DNA from: VBDM01 sp964430565
GTDB taxonomy: Bacteria > Pseudomonadota > Gammaproteobacteria > Burkholderiales > SG8-39
Assembly: GCA_964430565.1 (NCBI GenBank)
Contig: CAYSFD010000057.1
Span: 75,855 to 139,854, forward strand
DNA: 64,000 bases
Direction: 5' to 3'
Below the pieces are notes generated by a model. The model was not told where the DNA came from. It did no database searches and worked only from the letters and a program-made list of their open reading frames with translations. A program made the position numbers and the translations under genes. Below are positions 8,961 through 17,611 of the stretch, piece after piece. Positions within the stretch are counted from its first letter, which is position 1, and each line of letters starts with the position of its first letter.

Positions 8961-9701
8961 ATGCTGGTTGCCCTTCTTCCAGCCCTTGTCCTGCTTGCCG
9001 TGACGCACGCCGAACCCGCAATTGCGCAGGACCGGTATGCGGCTGCGCGCGCACGCATGGTGGCGGAAATCGCGGCCATGGCGCGCGAAACCGCAACGGA
9101 AACCGGGCGGCCGAGATTCGGCGATTCAGTCATGACGGCAATGGGAAAAGTGCCGCGCCACAGGTTCGTGCCTTTGGCGCAGGAACTTTTCGCCTACGAG
9201 AATCGCCCGCTGCCTATCGGCGAAAACCAGACGATCTCCCAGCCCTATATCGTTGCGCTGATGACCGATCTGCTCGATCTGAAGCCCACAGACACCGTAC
9301 TGGAGGTGGGCACGGGGTCGGGTTACCAGGCGGCTGTGCTCGCCGAACTGGTCGCCAAGGTCTACACCATCGAAATCGTTGAGCCTCTCGCAAAGCGGGC
9401 GACACGGCTCCTCGCTCAACTCGGCTACGGCAACGTCGAGGTGCGCGTCGGTGACGGCTACAACGGCTGGGCCGCAGTCGCGCCCTTCGATTCGATCATC
9501 GTCACTGCGGCGCCGGCGGAAGTCCCCCAACCGCTGATCGATCAGCTCAGGCCCGGCGGCCGAATGGTGATCCCGGTAGGCGGATCCCGCGACGTGCAGC
9601 AGCTCCTGCTTGTCGAAAAGCAGCCGGACGGCACCGCAACGACCAAGCGTACCCTGACGGTGAGGTTCGTACCCCTCACCCGACACCCTGCGGCAAAATA
9701 G
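8961..9701 (+). CDS. pcm: Protein-L-isoaspartate O-methyltransferase with signal-peptide-like N-terminus
   Basis: A 246-residue PCMT-family protein. The SAM-binding motif I is VLEVGTGSGYQAAVLAEL, the family motif ENQTISQPYIVALM precedes it, and IIVTAAPAEVP and GGRMVIPVG follow. The enzyme methylates isoaspartyl residues in damaged proteins. Compared with the cytosolic E. coli enzyme it has about 30 extra N-terminal residues: a hydrophobic run followed by AIAQ, which reads as a signal peptide. An internal ATG at 9057 would remove it. Start 8961 is kept because it lies 12 bases after livF in an operon-like setting, but start choice decides whether the protein is exported. Confidence 0.85.
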   Translation: MLVALLPALVLLAVTHAEPAIAQDRYAAARARMVAEIAAMARETATETGRPRFGDSVMTAMGKVPRHRFVPLAQELFAYENRPLPIGENQTISQPYIVALMTDLLDLKPTDTVLEVGTGSGYQAAVLAELVAKVYTIEIVEPLAKRATRLLAQLGYGNVEVRVGDGYNGWAAVAPFDSIIVTAAPAEVPQPLIDQLRPGGRMVIPVGGSRDVQQLLLVEKQPDGTATTKRTLTVRFVPLTRHPAAK

Positions 9702-9768
9702 AGGCAAGACGCCTGCCGCCGAGCGGCAACTTCTGCAACTACGCGCGCTCGTGGCAAAATAGTCGACT

Positions 9769-10050
9769 ATGAGAGACTACTGGCTGAGCAAGCTTTTCTT
9801 CGATCTTCAGAACTCTGCGCCGCTTGGCGAAGAATACTGCGGAAATCCCAAGAAGATCCTCGACCGCTATCCTTTAGAGCCCGAGGTGCGTGCTGCGCTC
9901 CAGCGCGACGACGTCGCATTCCTCGCGCAACGGGTTAACCCCTACCTTCTGCGCTTCTATTTCTTGGTGGTCGGTATGTCCGAGGCGGAATTCATAGGCA
10001 AGGTGAGGACCGCTGGGGCTGACGCCGCGGCGAGATCGAGCCATGGCTAA
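9769..10050 (+). CDS. LigA-like small subunit of an extradiol aromatic ring-opening dioxygenase
   Basis: A 93-residue protein resembling the alpha subunit (LigA) of protocatechuate 4,5-dioxygenase: the helical core RYPLEPEVRAALQRDDVAFL then NPYLLRFYFLVVGMSE matches the LigA fold in order and length. This subunit caps the active site of the catalytic LigB subunit. The next gene overlaps it by eight bases and encodes LigB, so the pair probably forms the enzyme. No obvious metal ligands are expected in this subunit. The 67-base gap from pcm could hold an internal promoter. Confidence 0.78.
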   Translation: MRDYWLSKLFFDLQNSAPLGEEYCGNPKKILDRYPLEPEVRAALQRDDVAFLAQRVNPYLLRFYFLVVGMSEAEFIGKVRTAGADAAARSSHG

Positions 10051-10879
10051 GTTGGTCGGTGTGTTCGCATCGAGCCACGCGCCGCTCATTATTCGCGGCT
10101 GGAAGGACGTCAGCCCGAGCCGTCAGCAAAACCTGACGCGCTCCCTGACCGAACTCGGCCGACGCATCAAGGCCACCCGCCCCGACGTCTTGATCGAGAT
10201 CGCGCCCGATCACTGGGTCAATTTCTTCATCGACAATTTGCCCAGCATCTGCGTCGGCATCGGTGAAGTGCACGATGGACCCGCCGAGCCGTGGATGAAA
10301 GACTGCCCTTACAAGAAGATCGCGGGGCATCCAAAGCTCGCGAACCACATCCTTCAAACCGCGATCGAACTCGACTTCGAGCCTTCGGTGTCGCACCACT
10401 TGACGCTCGACCATGGCTTCTGCATTCCGCTGTGGAGAGGCGGGCTCGATCCCCTGCCCCCGATCGTTCCGATCATCTTCAACGATCTCGAACCGCCTTA
10501 TCCGAGCGTGCGGCGTTGCATGCAATGGGGAACGATGCTCGCCGAAGCGGTTCGGACTTACCCGGGGGACATGCGTGTCTCGATCCTCGCGACCGGCGGC
10601 CTGAGCCACTCGATCGGAGAGCCCACCATGGGCGAGGTCGATGAGCCTTTCGATCGCGAATGCATCCGACACTTCGAGAAGGGCGACGAGCGGCCTTTGA
10701 TCGACTTCCTCAACGAGCGCCTGCCGACAATCGGCAACGGCGCGGCCGAGATCCGCAACTGGGTCGCCGCCCATGGCGCCGCAGGCAAGAGCGGATTCGA
10801 GCTGATCGGCTACTGCAACTGCCCCGAGGTGTACGTCGGCTGTGGCTTTGCCTCGTGGAATCTAGGCGCCCGCGCCTGA
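10043..10879 (+). CDS. LigB-like catalytic subunit of a class III extradiol dioxygenase
   Basis: A 278-residue LigB-family protein. Early ASSHAP supplies the first His of the Fe(II) site and IAPDHWVNFF the second; SHHLTLDHGF is the central catalytic His-containing loop, and LATGGLSHSIG is the conserved C-terminal family motif. Class III dioxygenases cleave catechol-type rings next to the hydroxyls (protocatechuate, gallate, methylgallate and others); the substrate cannot be read from sequence. It overlaps the LigA-like gene and is followed 11 bases later by a MetE-like gene, suggesting one aromatic-catabolic transcript. Confidence 0.85.
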   Translation: MAKLVGVFASSHAPLIIRGWKDVSPSRQQNLTRSLTELGRRIKATRPDVLIEIAPDHWVNFFIDNLPSICVGIGEVHDGPAEPWMKDCPYKKIAGHPKLANHILQTAIELDFEPSVSHHLTLDHGFCIPLWRGGLDPLPPIVPIIFNDLEPPYPSVRRCMQWGTMLAEAVRTYPGDMRVSILATGGLSHSIGEPTMGEVDEPFDRECIRHFEKGDERPLIDFLNERLPTIGNGAAEIRNWVAAHGAAGKSGFELIGYCNCPEVYVGCGFASWNLGARA

Positions 10880-10890
10880 AAAGGCCTCGC

Positions 10891-11913
10891 TTGTTTCTCC
10901 AGACCACCATAGCAGGCAGCCTGCCCAAGCCGGCGTGGCTCGCCGAGCCGAAAAAGCTCTGGGCGCCCTGGCTCCTTGAAGGAGATCTCCTCGAGGAAGG
11001 CAAGCGCGACGCCATGCGCCTCGTGCTCGCCGACCAGGAAGCCGCAGACATCGATATCGTCACAGACGGTGAGCAGACACGCAGGCATTTCGTTACGACT
11101 TTCATCGAGAGCTTAAAGGGCGTCGATTTCGAGCATAAGCGCACCGTGCGCATCCGCAATCGCTACGACGCGGACGTGCCGGTGGTGGTGGGACCCGTGG
11201 GGCGTGGCAAACCGGTGTTCGTCGAGGACGTTCGCTTCCTCCGAGGGCAGACGAAGCGCCCGATCAAGCTCTCCCTCCCCGGTCCCATGACCATGGTGGA
11301 CACGCTCTATGACAACCACTACCGCAGCCGCGAGAAGCTCGCGCGCGAGTTCGCCGCGATCCTCAATCAAGAGGCGCGCGAGCTCGAGCGGGCGGGCGCC
11401 GACGTGATCCAGTTCGACGAGCCGGCCTTCAACGTCTACATGGACGAAGTCGCCGAATGGGGCATCGAGGCGGTGGAAGCGGCCGCGGCGGGCCTCAAAT
11501 GCAAGACCGCCGTGCACATCTGCTATGGCTACGGAATCAAGGCGAACATCGACTGGAAGAAGACCCTCGGTTCCGAATGGCGGCAATACGAGTCCACCTT
11601 TCCCCTGCTCGCGCGATCGAAGATCGACCAGGTTTCGCTCGAGTGCGCGAATTCGCACGTGCCGCTCGAGTTGCTCTCTCTGCTCAAGGGCAAGGATGTC
11701 CTGGTCGGCGCCATCGACGTCGCTAGCGAGGCCGTCGAGAAGCCCGAGCAAGTCGCCGCGACGATCCGCGCGGCCATGAAATTCGTGCCGCCGGAGAAAC
11801 TCTATCCCTGCACCAACTGCGGCATGGTGCCGCTCGCACGCGAGGTCGCGCTCGGCAAGCTGAAGGCTCTCGCCTCGGGGGCCGCGCTCGTGCGCCTGGA
11901 GCTCCGCCGCTAG
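10891..11913 (+). CDS. Short MetE-like (cobalamin-independent methionine synthase family) methyltransferase
   Basis: A 340-residue protein of the MetE C-terminal-domain family. SLPKPAWL at the N-terminus, DIDIVTDGEQTRRHF, LPGPMTM, VIQFDEPAF, VHICYGYG and the C-terminal YPCTNCGMVPL are the typical zinc and substrate segments (His/Cys ligands HIC and CTNCG). It is half the length of true MetE, so it is not the canonical methionine synthase. TTG 10891 is chosen because TIAGSLPKP is the usual start and AAAAGG lies just upstream; upstream ATGs fall within the LigB gene. The position after ligAB suggests a methyl-transfer role in catabolism of methoxylated aromatics, but that is inference. Confidence 0.82.
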   Translation: MFLQTTIAGSLPKPAWLAEPKKLWAPWLLEGDLLEEGKRDAMRLVLADQEAADIDIVTDGEQTRRHFVTTFIESLKGVDFEHKRTVRIRNRYDADVPVVVGPVGRGKPVFVEDVRFLRGQTKRPIKLSLPGPMTMVDTLYDNHYRSREKLAREFAAILNQEARELERAGADVIQFDEPAFNVYMDEVAEWGIEAVEAAAAGLKCKTAVHICYGYGIKANIDWKKTLGSEWRQYESTFPLLARSKIDQVSLECANSHVPLELLSLLKGKDVLVGAIDVASEAVEKPEQVAATIRAAMKFVPPEKLYPCTNCGMVPLAREVALGKLKALASGAALVRLELRR

Positions 11914-11980
11914 CGCTCTGGCGGCGATTCATCAATCCGAAACAATTCGCCGCGAACATCGAAAGAAACGGAGTTCTGCC

Positions 11981-13681
11981 ATGACCATACGCCGCGCCTT
12001 CGCGTTGTTTCTCAGCTTGCTGCTCGCCTCCCTCGTCGCCCACACGGCGATCGCGGCTGGCAACGCACCCAGGCTCGTCGTGGTGATCGTGGTGGACGGC
12101 CTGCCGCAAGAGCAGCTCCTGAAATACCGCGACCAGTACGGCGCCGGCGGCTTCAAGCTGCTCCTGGAGAAAGGCGCCTGGTTCGGAAACGCCCACCACG
12201 CCCATGCGGTGACCCTGACCGCGCCCGGCCATGCGGCCGTGCTCTCGGGCGCGTACCCCTATCAGAGCGGGATCATCGCCAACGAGTGGTTCGACCGTAA
12301 GACGCAGACGGCCGTGTATTGCACCGAGGACCCGGCTCATTCCTATATCGGCGAAGAGACGAAGAAGCTCGACGGCACCTCGCCCGCCAATCTGCGCGTC
12401 ACCACGCTGGGGGACGAGCTGCGCTACAGGAACGGCGGCCAATCCAAGGTCCTCGCCGTCTCCGGAAAGGACCGCGGCGCGATTCTGCTCGCGGGCAAGA
12501 CCGGTACCGCCTACATGTACATGGACAAGAGCGGGCGCTTCGCGAGCACGACCTACTACATGAAAGAGCACCCGCAGTGGTGGGAGAGCTACTACGCGGG
12601 CCGGCCGCAGGACCGCTGGTTCGGAAAGTCCTGGACGCTCGCGCTGCCGGAGCGGGCCTACGCGCGCTCGATCGCCGACGGCCAGCCGTGGTTCCCGAAT
12701 TACCGCGGCATGGGCAACCGGATTCCGTTCGCTCTGGGAGCCAGCGGCGAAAAGCCTGATACGGCGTATTACGGCGCCCTCATACGCACGCCTTACGGCG
12801 ACGAACTAACACTCGATTTCGCGCGCACCGCGATCGAGGGCGAAAATCTCGGCAGCAACTCCGCCGGCGTGCCCGATCTACTCGGAGTGAGCCTGTCCAC
12901 GCATGATTACATCAACCACGGCTTCGGTCCGGAAAGCCGCGAATCGCACGACCACATGCTGCATCTGGATCGTTCGCTCGCCGTCTTCTTCCGCTACCTC
13001 GACAAACGGCTGGGGCTCGACAACGTGCTGATCGCGTTCACGGCGGATCACGGCTTCCTGAACGTTCCCGAGTACAGCCAGTTTCAAGGCCTTCCCGGTA
13101 TGCGCATCGATTCCCGGAAACTGATGGCCGATCTCAACGAGCAGCTTACCGCGCGCTTCGGGCCCGGGATCTACGCAACGCGTCTGTCGTATCCCACCAT
13201 CCATCTCGACTACAAGCTGATGGACGCGAATTCTCTCGACCGGGCCGAAGTCGAATCGTCGGCAGCGCGCATTCTCACCGAGCACCCCGCCATCGCCGCA
13301 GTCTACACGCGCACACAGTTGGAAAGCGGCGCGCTTACCGGCGGACGTCTGGCGACGCTGGTTCAGCGGGCCTGGCACCGGCAGGTGAGCGGCGATCTCT
13401 ACGTGGTGCAGCGGCCCCACGCGATGTTCGGCAGCAACGTTGCTACGCATGGCTCGCCCTATACGTACGACACCAACGTGCCACTGATGCTTTTCGGCAC
13501 GCGCTGGATTCGGCCGGGGCCGTCTGCGAACTACGCCGAAGTTGTGGATCTCGCGCCCACGTTGGCCTACCTCCTCGAGACGCGGCCGCCCTCTGCGAGT
13601 GAAGGCCGGGTGCTCGCCGAGATCCTGCGCACCGGCACGCTCGGCGCCACGACCCCTCAGGCAACCAAATCCGCCCGCTGA
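11981..13681 (+). CDS. Exported PafA-like alkaline phosphatase superfamily protein
   Basis: A 566-residue exported enzyme: signal peptide at residues 1-26, first metal site Asp in VVIVVDGLP (Asp39) and probable nucleophile Thr80 in TLTAPGHAAVLSG, aligning with the catalytic Thr of PafA. NEWFDRKTQTAVYCTED and SPANLRVTTLGDEL are PafA-type substrate-site segments, and FTADHGF and the late VATHGSPYTYD supply the remaining metal ligands. It should hydrolyse phosphomonoesters or diesters in the periplasm. The gene stands alone, 67 bases after the MetE-like gene. Its last codons overlap or abut a remnant of an unrelated hydrolase in another frame. Confidence 0.88.
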   Translation: MTIRRAFALFLSLLLASLVAHTAIAAGNAPRLVVVIVVDGLPQEQLLKYRDQYGAGGFKLLLEKGAWFGNAHHAHAVTLTAPGHAAVLSGAYPYQSGIIANEWFDRKTQTAVYCTEDPAHSYIGEETKKLDGTSPANLRVTTLGDELRYRNGGQSKVLAVSGKDRGAILLAGKTGTAYMYMDKSGRFASTTYYMKEHPQWWESYYAGRPQDRWFGKSWTLALPERAYARSIADGQPWFPNYRGMGNRIPFALGASGEKPDTAYYGALIRTPYGDELTLDFARTAIEGENLGSNSAGVPDLLGVSLSTHDYINHGFGPESRESHDHMLHLDRSLAVFFRYLDKRLGLDNVLIAFTADHGFLNVPEYSQFQGLPGMRIDSRKLMADLNEQLTARFGPGIYATRLSYPTIHLDYKLMDANSLDRAEVESSAARILTEHPAIAAVYTRTQLESGALTGGRLATLVQRAWHRQVSGDLYVVQRPHAMFGSNVATHGSPYTYDTNVPLMLFGTRWIRPGPSANYAEVVDLAPTLAYLLETRPPSASEGRVLAEILRTGTLGATTPQATKSAR

Positions 13682-13866
13682 CGTACCAGTTCGCCGCGCG
13701 CTTGCGCACCAACCCCGCCTGGAAGTTCCACGAGCTGAAAACCGGCCACGACTGCATGATCACCGATCCGCAAGGGGTGATCGGCATCCTTCTCGAAAAC
13801 GCCAGAAAGAGACCACCCCGGCAGCTTCGCTGCCACCCTTCCTCAAACGAGGAGGGGAATGGCTAG
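13681..13866 (+). pseudogene. 3' remnant of an alpha/beta hydrolase gene
   Basis: Directly after the phosphatase stop, the frame starting at 13681 reads TYQFAARLRTNPAWKF, then HELKTGHDCMIT and a Leu-rich tail to ENARK. The AWxxHELxTGHDxM pattern is the C-terminal segment of serine alpha/beta hydrolases, where the His is the catalytic base. No start, no nucleophile region and no upstream part are present. The reading then runs into a palindromic repeat before TAG at 13864-13866. This looks like a decayed gene end left after deletion; identification is from the short C-terminal pattern only. Confidence 0.5.
13809..13861. repeat. GC-rich palindromic repeat, same family as inside dnaE2
   Basis: CACCCCGGCAGCTTCGCTGCC at 13814-13834 followed by CCTCAAACGAGGAGGGG is the inverted counterpart of the element at 4690-4735 in dnaE2. 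The shared core is the palindrome GGCAGCGAAGCTGCC. It lies between the hydrolase remnant and the convergent dehydrogenase gene. Confidence 0.75.
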
Positions 13867-13887
13867 GTTGGGCCCGTTTAGGTAGTC

Positions 13888-16185
13888 CTAAAACGGACCC
13901 TTAGCGGCTCGGATAGCGTGCCAGAGACGGTCGGGTGTATACGGGAAATCGAGAGTGTGAATCCCGAGCGGGCGCAGCGCGTCGATCACCGCGTTGGCGA
14001 CCGCAGGCACCGCACCCGTGGTTCCCGCCTCACCTGCGCCCTTCGCACCGAGTGGGTTGCCGGGTGAAGGAATCGAACGGTCGTAGAGCATTATGTCGGG
14101 CATCTCGTCGGCGCGCGGCATAGGGTAGTCCATGAAGGTGCCGGCGAGCAGCTGGCCCGAGGACTCATCGTAGACCGCGTGCTCCCCGAGTGCCTGCCCA
14201 AGGCCCTGCGCGATGCCGCCGTGAAGCTGGCCTTCGAGGAGAACGTGGTTGATGACACGCCCGCAGTCGTCAACCGCTGTGTAGCGTTCGATGTCGAGTA
14301 CACCCGTTTCCGAGTCGATCTCGACCTCGACGACATGCGCGCCGCTCGGGTACGAGCGCGGCTGCGGGATCTCGCCGCCCGAGTCGAGCGCGCTCCCATG
14401 CTTCTTCGCGAGATCCTCAAAGCCGATCGAGAGGTCGGTGCCCTTCACACGATAACGGCCCTTAAGGAATTCGAGATCGGTGGGCGCCACCTCCAGATCC
14501 TTCGCCGCGAGATCGATGCCTTTGCGTACGGCTTCGCGCGCCGCCATCAACAACGCCCCGCCGTGCGCCATCATCGAGCGCGAGCCGATCGTGCCCTCGC
14601 CGACCAGCGGCGGCCCCTCCGGGTCGCTGGCGCGGAGCGTGATCTTTTCGGGGTCCATGCCGAGCGCCTCGCCCACAACCTCCGGATACACGGTTTCGTG
14701 GCCCTGGCCGGAAGGCCCGGCGAGCACGTAGAGGAGCGCGTTACCGGATTCGCCGAACTTGATCATCGCTTCTTCCTTGGGCGCTCCGCCGGCGCCTGCG
14801 GGCTCGACGAACACAGCGCAGCCGATGCCGCGGAGCTTGCCGCGCTTCTTCGCGTCGGTGCGGCGCGTCTCGAAGGTGCTCCACTCGCCTTGCTTTAGCG
14901 CCTCATCGAGCAGCCCCGGCGGGTCGCCGCTGTCGTATTTGGAGTGTGGGTGCGGGGTCTGATAAGGAAACGCGTCCTTCGGGATGAGGTTGCGGCGCCG
15001 TAGCTCGACCCGGCCGATCTTCATCTCGCGCGCCGCTTCCTCGACCAGGCGCTCGGCGAGGTAGCTCACGTTGGGACGGCCCGCGCCGCGATAAGCGGTG
15101 GTCGGCGTGGTATTGGTAAGCGCAAGGCGATGGCGGCCGTACATCACCGGAATGCGGTACAAGTTGATCGCATGCAGACCCGGCGGCAGCGTATTGATGA
15201 GCGCCCCGGGGGTGGACAGATAAGCTCCGGCATTCACGAACCAGTTGATGCGGATCGCGAGGAACCGCCCCTCCTTGTCGAGCGCGAGCTCGCCGACCAG
15301 CTTCGCCGCGCGGCCGTGATAGTCCGAGAGAAAGGTCTCCGAGCGGGTTGAAGTCCACTTTACCGGCTTGCCGATCGTTTTCGATGCGAGCATGGCGACG
15401 CAGTACTCCGCGTAGGCGTCCGAGCGGATGCCGAACCCGCCGCCCACGTCCTGCGCGCGCACCATGATTTTTTCCGCGGGAATGCCGGTGATGCCGCTCG
15501 CACTTCCGCGCATGAGCGAAAGGCCCTGCGAGCTGACGTAGAGATCGTACTTGTCGGCCTTTGCATCGTACGCGGCTAGGCAGGCCTTAGGCTCCATTGG
15601 GTTTCCGACCATGCGTTGGCTGTCGAGCGCGATGCGCGTGACATGCGCGGCTTGCGCGAACGCCTCGGCAGTCTTCGCCTCGTCGCCGTATTCGTAGTCG
15701 AAGGACAGGTTTCCGGGAATTTCCGGATAGAGTTGCTCCGCCCCTGGCGCCAGCGCCGCCTCGGCATCGACCACTACGGGCAGCTCCCGGTATTCGACTT
15801 CAATCTTCTCGGCCGCGTCCTGCGCCGCAAGCGCCGTGTTGGCGACGACAAGCGCTAGCTCCTGCCCGACGAAGCGCACGCGGCCGTTAGCAAGGCCATC
15901 GCGATGCGGCACCTTGATGAGCATGCCTCCGCGGCCCGGGTAACGGGCGATCTGAGGCGTTGACTTGAAACCGGCCTTTGCGGTGTCGGCTCCGCTGAGC
16001 ACCGCGACGACACCCGGCGAGGACTGGGCCGGCTTGATGTCGATCGAGACAAGCTCCGCGTGCGCGCGGTCCGAGCGCAGAAAGTATCCGTAAAGCTGGC
16101 CCGGAAGGTTCCAGTCGGAAGTGAATTTTCCCTGTCCCGTGATCAGCCTCAAGTCCTCCCGCCGGCCCTTGAAGTTCAAACTCAT
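13888..16185 (-). CDS. Xanthine dehydrogenase family molybdopterin-binding (large) subunit
   Basis: A 765-residue CoxL/XdhB-like molybdenum hydroxylase subunit. GRREDLRLITGQGKFTSD opens the protein, QDVGGGFG and the AYRGAGRP loop contact the cofactor, GPSGQGHET follows, and GAKGAGEAGTTG near the C-terminus holds the catalytic Glu. AYRGAGRP rather than the AYxCSFR loop of CO dehydrogenase argues against CO oxidation and for another hydroxylation substrate. The iron-sulfur (small) and FAD (medium) subunits that normally accompany it are not adjacent on either side, so electron transfer partners must be encoded elsewhere. It is convergent with the phosphatase gene. Confidence 0.9.
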   Translation of the reverse strand: MSLNFKGRREDLRLITGQGKFTSDWNLPGQLYGYFLRSDRAHAELVSIDIKPAQSSPGVVAVLSGADTAKAGFKSTPQIARYPGRGGMLIKVPHRDGLANGRVRFVGQELALVVANTALAAQDAAEKIEVEYRELPVVVDAEAALAPGAEQLYPEIPGNLSFDYEYGDEAKTAEAFAQAAHVTRIALDSQRMVGNPMEPKACLAAYDAKADKYDLYVSSQGLSLMRGSASGITGIPAEKIMVRAQDVGGGFGIRSDAYAEYCVAMLASKTIGKPVKWTSTRSETFLSDYHGRAAKLVGELALDKEGRFLAIRINWFVNAGAYLSTPGALINTLPPGLHAINLYRIPVMYGRHRLALTNTTPTTAYRGAGRPNVSYLAERLVEEAAREMKIGRVELRRRNLIPKDAFPYQTPHPHSKYDSGDPPGLLDEALKQGEWSTFETRRTDAKKRGKLRGIGCAVFVEPAGAGGAPKEEAMIKFGESGNALLYVLAGPSGQGHETVYPEVVGEALGMDPEKITLRASDPEGPPLVGEGTIGSRSMMAHGGALLMAAREAVRKGIDLAAKDLEVAPTDLEFLKGRYRVKGTDLSIGFEDLAKKHGSALDSGGEIPQPRSYPSGAHVVEVEIDSETGVLDIERYTAVDDCGRVINHVLLEGQLHGGIAQGLGQALGEHAVYDESSGQLLAGTFMDYPMPRADEMPDIMLYDRSIPSPGNPLGAKGAGEAGTTGAVPAVANAVIDALRPLGIHTLDFPYTPDRLWHAIRAAKGPF

Positions 16186-16269
16186 CAGTCTGCCTCCGGA
16201 TCAGTTCGGAAACCTAAGTCGCGGCAATGCCGCGATGATAGATTGGGAAAAGGAGTTAGGTGCAGAAAA

Positions 16270-17391
16270 TTAAGCAGCGTTGGCGGCCGGAGTGCGCGCC
16301 GCCTTTAGCGCGCACATCATAACCCGATTCCTCCCCGCCGCCTTGGCCTTGTAGAGCGCCGCATCGGCTGCACGAAGGATCGCCTGCCCAGTGTCGCCGT
16401 AGGAGGGGAAGCTTGAAAGTCCTATCGAAATGGTGAGCTTGAGGGTCCCCTCACCCGCCGAGATCTGCGCCTGTTCCACCATATGGCGGACCGCCTCGGC
16501 GCGCGAGCGAAGCGCGGCTTTTCCCACCCCGGGAAGAACGATCACGAATTCCTCTCCGCCGGTACGGAAAGCGATGTCCTCCTCGCGAACGCACGAGGTC
16601 AATTCCTCGGTAATTCTGCGCAACACGCAATCCCCCGTCTGGTGGCCGTGCGTGTCGTTGACCTGCTTGAAATGATCTATGTCGATAGCCATGACGCCAA
16701 CCGGCGTCCCGGTGCGACGCGCCCGCAAAATCTCACGGTGCAGACTTTCATCCAGCTGGCGGCGATTGTAGAGACCGGTGAGCGGATCGCGCATCGCCTC
16801 CAGATTGAGCTCGAGCTGGCACATCACTTGCCGTGCGAGGATGCGCAGCATCTCGATCTGCCTCGGGTCGAACTTGCGCGGGACGAAATCGAGCACGCAC
16901 AGCGTCCCGAGCGCATCATCCTGCGGCGTGACGAATGGCGCGCCCGCGTAGGACCGCACGCGAGGCGGCTCGACCACTAGCGGGTGCTCCGAGAACCGCG
17001 GATCCCGGGTCGCATCGGGAACTTCAAAAACATCCCGCTGACGAATCGCATGGCCGCAGAAGAAATCCGGGTACGGCACCTCCCGGATCTCCATGCCATG
17101 CACCGACTTCAAGAACACACGATGGGTGTCGACCAGGCTCACCAGCGCAACCGGCGCTTCGCAGATGTTCGCCGCGAGCTTGGTGAGATCGTCGAAGCGG
17201 GCCTCGCGTCCGGTATCGAGCACGCAGTAGCCGCGCAGGGCTGCAAGGCGCGCGCTGTCTTCAACACGGGATGAAAATGGATGACGCAGGAATACAGCGT
17301 CCGCCAGTTTGGCAGCCATCTGCGATTTGTTCTTTTTGAACTCCCAGGGGGAGTGAAAATCTACACCGAGCGACACGCCAGGTAAAGACAT
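16270..17391 (-). CDS. GAF-domain diguanylate cyclase (GGDEF protein)
   Basis: A 373-residue soluble protein with an N-terminal GAF sensor (about residues 50-195, with SLVDTHRVFLKSVHG and FCGHAIRQRDVFEVPDA) and a C-terminal GGDEF domain (about 200-365). The active-site loop is GGEEF at 278-282, preceded five residues earlier by RxxD (REED, 269-272), the product-inhibition I-site, so an active, feedback-controlled c-di-GMP synthase is expected. DIDHFKQVNDTHGH provides metal and GTP contacts. GGAG-type sequence lies close before ATG 17391; ATG 17319 is a possible alternative. The gene stands alone with 219 bases upstream. Confidence 0.92.
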   Translation of the reverse strand: MSLPGVSLGVDFHSPWEFKKNKSQMAAKLADAVFLRHPFSSRVEDSARLAALRGYCVLDTGREARFDDLTKLAANICEAPVALVSLVDTHRVFLKSVHGMEIREVPYPDFFCGHAIRQRDVFEVPDATRDPRFSEHPLVVEPPRVRSYAGAPFVTPQDDALGTLCVLDFVPRKFDPRQIEMLRILARQVMCQLELNLEAMRDPLTGLYNRRQLDESLHREILRARRTGTPVGVMAIDIDHFKQVNDTHGHQTGDCVLRRITEELTSCVREEDIAFRTGGEEFVIVLPGVGKAALRSRAEAVRHMVEQAQISAGEGTLKLTISIGLSSFPSYGDTGQAILRAADAALYKAKAAGRNRVMMCALKAARTPAANAA

Positions 17392-17611
17392 TCTCCAGGG
17401 ACTTCAGCGCACCGTTTCGTCACATGACCTTGGCGCTCGAAGTGAATGCCTTTTTTCAAGCTTCTCGATTAACTCCTTGCGCGCCAGACCTTTTCAGAAA
17501 AGAAACACAAGGCACGCTTCTGGCTTAGGCTGCTGTGCGGCGGGAACTGACCTCAGCGACGGTCGAGGTCGTGGCGCCGGAAGCACCGAGCCGATAACCC
17601 CGGCTGGTCGC

